A stretch of DNA of 18,927 bases from Bacteroidota bacterium (lineage in GTDB: Bacteria > Bacteroidota > Bacteroidia > Chitinophagales > JADJOU01). Of the stretch, positions 15,586 through 18,927 are shown one piece after another (position 1 is the stretch's first letter; every line of letters begins with the position of its first letter). The stretch is taken from NCBI GenBank assembly GCA_016713645.1, contig JADJOU010000043.1:1-18927 (forward strand), written 5' to 3'. Position numbers and translations under genes: made by a program. Below the pieces are notes generated by a model. That model saw only the letters and a list, made by a program, of their open reading frames with translations, made no database searches and was not told the DNA's origin.

Positions 15586-15706
15586 AATTAAAAAATACCT
15601 ATTTGACATTCAAGAATCTATTGATTCTATTCAAAAATTTCATAGGAATATGCAGGAGGCTTCATTATCCTTAGATCGTTATTCCAAACTTGAATGCGCT
15701 TCCTAA
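15575..15706 (+). pseudogene. Truncated HEPN (HepT-like) toxin
   Basis: The reading frame MDHEIKKYLFDIQESIDSIQ continues for 43 residues and stops at TAA 15704. HepT/DUF86 proteins are usually around 100-120 residues, and their RNase motif (R-x4-6-H) lies beyond this point, so catalytic residues are missing. The start overlaps mntA. Sequence after the stop is repeat DNA, not the missing HEPN part, which points to deletion or repeat insertion rather than a single frameshift. Confidence 0.6.
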
Positions 15707-15749
15707 TTGAATGTTCTTCATAAACGTCATACCAAACTTGATTTGGAAT

Positions 15750-15860
15750 CTGTTGTGCTTTCAACCAAACTAATTAAAAATTCAAAATTCATAATTCATA
15801 ATTCTATCGGTGTCTGTTCTGCTTTCAACCAGACCAATTCAAAATTCAAAATTCAGAATT
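15750..15860. repeat. Right copies of the repeat flanking the MNT/HEPN genes
   Basis: About two tandem units of roughly 63 bases: TGTGCTTTCAACCAAACTAA then TTCTATCGGTGTCTGTTCTG, then CTTTCAACCAGACCAATTC. They are followed by an AATTCAAAATTCAGAATTC run. The same motifs occur to the left of mntA at 15107-15200. Confidence 0.65.
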
Positions 15861-15875
15861 CAAAATTTTTTATTC

Positions 15876-15883
15876 TATTTTTG
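15876..15883 (+). promoter_or_regulatory. Putative -7 element upstream of the recombinase relic
   Basis: TATTTTTG precedes ATGAAACCATTTCC by eight bases. The same arrangement (TATCTTTG, then ATGAACCATCC) stands upstream of the longer recombinase copy at 17526, so promoter and leader appear to be part of the duplicated unit. The leader ORF here is 21 codons (15892-15957). Confidence 0.35.
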
Positions 15884-15998
15884 ATATAAGTATGAAACCA
15901 TTTCCTATCAATGATCACATCATTATGACAATTGCATCGCATTTTGGCAGGCAATGAGGAGTTATCAATAGGTGAAATTGGTCGAAAAAAAATTAATT

Positions 15999-16161
15999 AT
16001 GGAAAAAATATGGGAAGCCAAATTGGCGAAGCATCGCGGCGAAGAGCGCATTGCGGTTGATAAACTCAAATACGGCGAATTCTAATGCTTAATCAGGGGT
16101 TTTAAAGTTCTTCCACACCATCGAGCACCACAAAATGAATGTTGATTATGTCCATCGACCG
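15999..16161 (+). pseudogene. Relic of a tyrosine recombinase (internal deletion)
   Basis: Bases 15999-16057 match 17646-17704 of the downstream recombinase with one mismatch over 59 bases, giving MEKIWEAKLAKHRGEERIAV. Bases 16104-16161 match 18080-18137 with three mismatches over 58 bases (core CATCGAGCACCACAAAATGA). The roughly 375 bases between these segments in the longer copy are replaced by about 46 unrelated bases, and a TAA stops the frame at 16083. It is therefore an internally deleted, dead copy in direct orientation. Confidence 0.85.
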
Positions 16162-16281
16162 GAAATGGAAGCTGTAATTTATTTGTATTATAAAAAGCGC
16201 ATTTAAGCTAAATCAAATGATAAAAAACGACTTAAAATCACTTTTTTATTCAAATAAGGTTTTTTATTTGACCTTATTTTG

Positions 16282-16289
16282 TATATTTG
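16282..16289 (+). promoter_or_regulatory. Putative -7 promoter element of the ATPase gene
   Basis: TATATTTG matches TAnnTTTG and sits eight bases before ATG 16298. This supports 16298 rather than the upstream ATG at 16217 as the native start. Confidence 0.4.
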
Positions 16290-16297
16290 TTTCAATT

Positions 16298-17416
16298 ATG
16301 GCATTAAATCCTTTTTCTGAAGAACAAATTATTGCACGACTCCAATTTGAAAATCCTTGGTGGGCAACTGGATATTTAGACGGATATTATCAGTCTTTTA
16401 AGCCAGGCTGTATTTTAATCTGTTCTACCCTTTGGTGAAAAATACAACGGTTCGCCGGGCAAGTGTTCTAATGGGTCCAAGACGCGTTGGAAAGACTGTT
16501 ATGCTATATCATACAATAGCGCAATTAATTTCAGATGGCGTATCTCCTCAAAAAATTTTATATGCGTCTATTGAAACACCGATTTATAATAATATTTCAC
16601 TTGATGCGCTTTTTACAATGGCAAAAAAAGCTACAGGAGATAAAGATTCAAATGGTTGGTATATATTTTTTGATGAAATCCAATATCTGAAAGAATGGGA
16701 AGTCCACTTAAAAACATTGGTTGATGTTTATCACCATACAAAATTTATAGCCAGTGGTTCTGCTGCGGCAGCATTAAAATTTAAAAGCAATGAGAGTGGT
16801 GCAGGGCGTTTTACAGACTTCATGCTCCCACCATTGACATTTCACGAGTTTATACACCTCAAAAATTTAGGCGCATTGATTAAAGCGGATACGATTAATT
16901 GGAAAGGGAATATTGCTATTTTTTTCATCGACGACAAACATCACAGAGTTAAACAAACATTTTATAAATTATGTGAATTATGGTGGTTATCCTGAAGTGA
17001 TATTTAACCAAGAGATTCAAACAATGAGTGCATTATTTGCGCCACTTACTGCAGAATCTGACGGAATGGGAGCCATTGTAGAAACCGCCATTTTTAGCCA
17101 ATGGATGCAACGAACTTCATTTATTCCCTATTATGCAAGATGGAAAAATGGAGAAGTTGATTTAGTTAATATAAGTAGAAAAACAAACAGACCGGATTGG
17201 GCAGTAGAAATTAAATGGAGCAACCGATTCTTTGAAGCGCCAAATGAGTTAAAGAGCCTTTCTTCATTTTGTGAAGAAAATAATTTAAAACAGGCGATGG
17301 TTACAACAATTGACAAATCAGGCATCAAGGAATATAAAAATATACAAATCCAATATTTACCAGCAGCAGTATACGCGTATAATGTAGGAAAAAACACATT
17401 AGAAAGTCAGAAGTGA
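16298..17416 (+). pseudogene. AAA+ ATPase with DUF4143-type C-terminus, frameshifted and internally deleted
   Basis: The protein starts MALNPFSEEQIIARLQFENP. A one-base shift near 16400-16408 moves the frame to RLYFNLFYPLVKNTTVRRAS, then the Walker A motif GPRRVGKT, Walker B-like YIFFDEIQYL and the sensor stretch FIASGSAAAALK. A second shift at the T-run near 16915-16925 leads to NITELNKHFINYVNYGGYPE. The text then jumps from FNQEIQTM directly to SALFAPLTAESDGMGAIVET. In relatives about 90 residues of DUF4143 lie between these, so an in-frame deletion is likely. The nuclease-like C-terminal end (WKNGEVDLVN, WAVEIKWSN) is present. These ATPases are common accessory genes of unknown function. 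It lies between the two recombinase copies. Confidence 0.75.
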
Positions 17417-17525
17417 AATGAATGATAAAGAAGATGCAGACGGCCTTTATGATGTGAAACAAAATCTAAAAATCACCAATAGACAAATTGCAAAATCAAA
17501 TTCCATTTTCAAAATCCAATTTTTA

Positions 17526-17533
17526 TATCTTTG
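17526..17533 (+). promoter_or_regulatory. Putative -7 promoter element of the recombinase leader
   Basis: TATCTTTG matches TAnnTTTG and is followed nine bases later by ATGAACCATCC, a 7-codon leader ORF that ends at TGA. The recombinase ATG is about 110 bases further on. The layout is shared with the relic copy at 15876. Confidence 0.4.
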
Positions 17534-17645
17534 ACATAGAGTATGAACCATCCCCACTTGAATTGAATCTTCATGTATATGACAGTGCCGCGATATGGAC
17601 TATATGAAAATAAGATAAAGTAGTAAAGGGATAAAAAAGATTTTT

Positions 17646-18742
17646 ATGGAAAAAATATGGGAAGCCAAATTGGCGAAGCATCGCGGCAAAGAGCGCATTG
17701 CGGTGTATTTTAAGAAAGATCCAGAACTTATAGCGCGCATTAAAAAACTCGAAGGGGCGAGATGGAGTCCCAATCTCATGGCTTGGCATCTGCCCGATAC
17801 GGAGGAAAATAGAATTCGCTTTAAGATTCCGTTGAAGGTCATCTTGCATCCAGATCACGCGTCAAAGATTGAGTCATTTAGGATGTGGATGCAGTCCAAG
17901 CGATTGAGCGAAAACACGATTCAGGTCTATATCGAAGCCTTGCGGGTATTTCTCCTCTTTTTCAACGAAAAATCGGTGCATGAAATGGATTATAACGATA
18001 TCATTCGCTTTAATAATGAATACGTAATTGCGAACAAGCTCTCCCTTTCCTACCAAAACCAAATTGTTAATTCGGTTAAAAAGTTCTTCCAAACCATCGA
18101 GCACCACAAAATGAATTTTGACTATGTCCATCGACCGAAGAGAAAAGGCCTTGCCCAATGTGCTGAGCAAGGAGGAAGTGAAATTGATATTGGAGGCACA
18201 CAGCAACCTCAAACATCAGGCTATGTTGTCACTGATATACAGTTGTGGCTTGCGGAGAAGTGTTGCTCCATCTCAAACCGCTGGATATAGATTCTAAGCG
18301 AAATATAGTCATTATCAGACAATCTAAAGGAAAGAAGGATCGAATAGTGCCACTATCCAACAAGATATTAGCACTCCTGAGAGAATATTACGCTCTTTAC
18401 ACTCCAAAAAAATGGCTATTCGAAGGCCACGAAGCTCAAAGTCAGTATGACGAGAGAAGCTTGTCTAATGTCTTAAAGCAAGCACTCGACAAAGCAAAAA
18501 TTACCAAGCCAGTTAGTTTACATTGGTTGAGGCATTCCTATGCAACGCATTTATTAGAAGCGGGAACGGATTTGCGCTATATTCAAGAGATACTAGGTCA
18601 TTCGAGCAGCAGGACAACGGAGATATACACCCATGTAAGCACAAAGAATATACAAAACATCAAAAGTCCATATGATGAATTGAGAGTTCTTTGTGTACAT
18701 AATGCTTTTAATCATTTTGGAAATATTAGCAAAGGAACTTAG
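17646..18742 (+). pseudogene. Tyrosine recombinase/integrase, two frameshifts
   Basis: From ATG 17646 the first 62 residues form an unusual N-terminal region (KKLEGARWSPNLMAWHLPDT). A SAM-like core-binding domain follows (FRMWMQSKRLSENTIQVYIE) up to DYVHRP. A shift at about 18137-18143 continues as REKALPNVLSKEEVKLILEA, then MLSLIYSCGLRRS, which carries the first catalytic Arg. A second shift at about 18258, probably loss of two bases, continues as LLHLKPLDIDSKRNIVIIRQ, SKGKKDRIVPLS (catalytic Lys), HWLRHSYATHLLEAG (His-x-x-Arg), LGHSSSRTTEIYTH (His and nucleophilic Tyr). All catalytic residues survive, split over three frames. The tail after SPYDEL (RVLCVHNAFN to 18742) looks like read-through past the usual end. 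Family: XerC/D-like Bacteroidota integrases. Confidence 0.85.
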
Positions 18743-18793
18743 GAATATTGAAAGAAAAATTTTCATTAAGAATAAAAAAATAAGTTTTAAAAT

Positions 18794-18801
18794 TATCTTT
18801 G
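18794..18801 (+). promoter_or_regulatory. Putative -7 promoter element of the PIN-domain fragment
   Basis: TATCTTTG fits TAnnTTTG and lies five bases before ATG 18807, implying a nearly leaderless transcript. Confidence 0.35.
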
Positions 18802-18806
18802 TATTT

Positions 18807-18923
18807 ATGAACTTTCGCATCTATATTGACACTTCGGTTATTGGAGGTTATTTTGATAAAGAATTTGAAGAACCAACAAAAATGTTTTTCAAATCACTTT
18901 TGAATCTCAATCTACCATATTAA
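18807..18923 (+). pseudogene. PIN-domain (VapC-like) protein, N-terminal fragment
   Basis: The frame reads MNFRIYIDTSVIGGYFDKEF then EEPTKMFF and stops at TAA 18921 after 38 residues. The opening IYIDTSVIGGYF, with Asp8, is the first strand and first metal-binding acid of PIN-domain RNases, which normally run to about 130-150 residues. The fragment is therefore truncated, unless reading resumes in another frame beyond the window. It may be a toxin remnant associated with the recombinase. Confidence 0.55.
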
Positions 18924-18927
18924 TATC

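Noticed and set aside
16217..16297. N-terminal hydrophobic extension of the ATPase frame from ATG 16217 (possible membrane segment)
   Set aside because: A TAnnTTTG element and the family-like start MALNPFSEEQ place the native start at 16298; the extension is promoter DNA read as protein.

Overview
The window reads as a Bacteroidota chromosome segment, most likely a Saprospiria-type lineage. This rests on gene families, not on a marker gene: a TonB-dependent receptor with an N-terminal carboxypeptidase-regulatory-like domain, a secreted adhesin-like protein of the type common in that phylum, a short DUF721/DciA-like protein, absence of clear Shine-Dalgarno sequences, and several TAnnTTTG motifs (the Bacteroidota -7 promoter element) just upstream of start codons. 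No rRNA, tRNA or CRISPR array was seen.

Layout. (1) 1-2457, minus strand: a decayed secreted repeat-domain protein with several frameshifts, followed by about 950 bases with only broken coding traces. (2) 3404-5938, minus strand: purine nucleoside phosphorylase, a LysM/TPR protein split by frameshifts, and a DUF721 (DciA-like) protein. (3) 6055-8553, plus strand: an intact TonB-dependent outer-membrane receptor. (4) 8554-9066: an unusual convergent intergenic region packed with palindromes built on GGGCGAAA...TTTCGCCC, plus two extra copies of the last 37 codons (stop included) of the neighbouring cytochrome gene. (5) 9067-13492, minus strand: a compact sulfur operon, read in the order TauE/SafE exporter, persulfide dioxygenase-rhodanese fusion, two YeeE/YedE half-transporters, TsdA-like dihaem cytochrome c (broken by one frameshift). 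(6) 13727-14707, minus strand: a cystathionine beta-synthase/cysteine synthase-like PLP enzyme. (7) 14708-18927: a repeat-rich accessory region with a MNT/HEPN toxin-antitoxin pair (toxin truncated), a DUF4143-type ATPase with frameshifts and an internal deletion, two copies of one tyrosine recombinase (a deleted relic and a frameshifted longer copy), and a PIN-domain fragment.

How the genes may work together. The sulfur cluster fits oxidation of sulfane sulfur: the fusion enzyme would turn persulfide into sulfite and/or thiosulfate, TauE would export sulfite or a related anion, the YeeE pair would move thiosulfate or another sulfur compound, and the TsdA-like cytochrome would oxidise thiosulfate to tetrathionate outside the cytoplasmic membrane. 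The PLP enzyme next door can in principle make cysteine or release sulfide. No sulfide:quinone reductase and no regulator is visible here.

The most interesting signal is region 4. The three copies of the tsdA 3' end differ almost only at synonymous codon positions, so each probably diverged while part of a working gene. That suggests serial replacement of a gene's 3' end by palindromic elements rather than a recent simple duplication. The many frameshifts could be real decay or, in part, assembly indels; the intact 0.4-2.5 kb genes between them argue for real decay in most cases.
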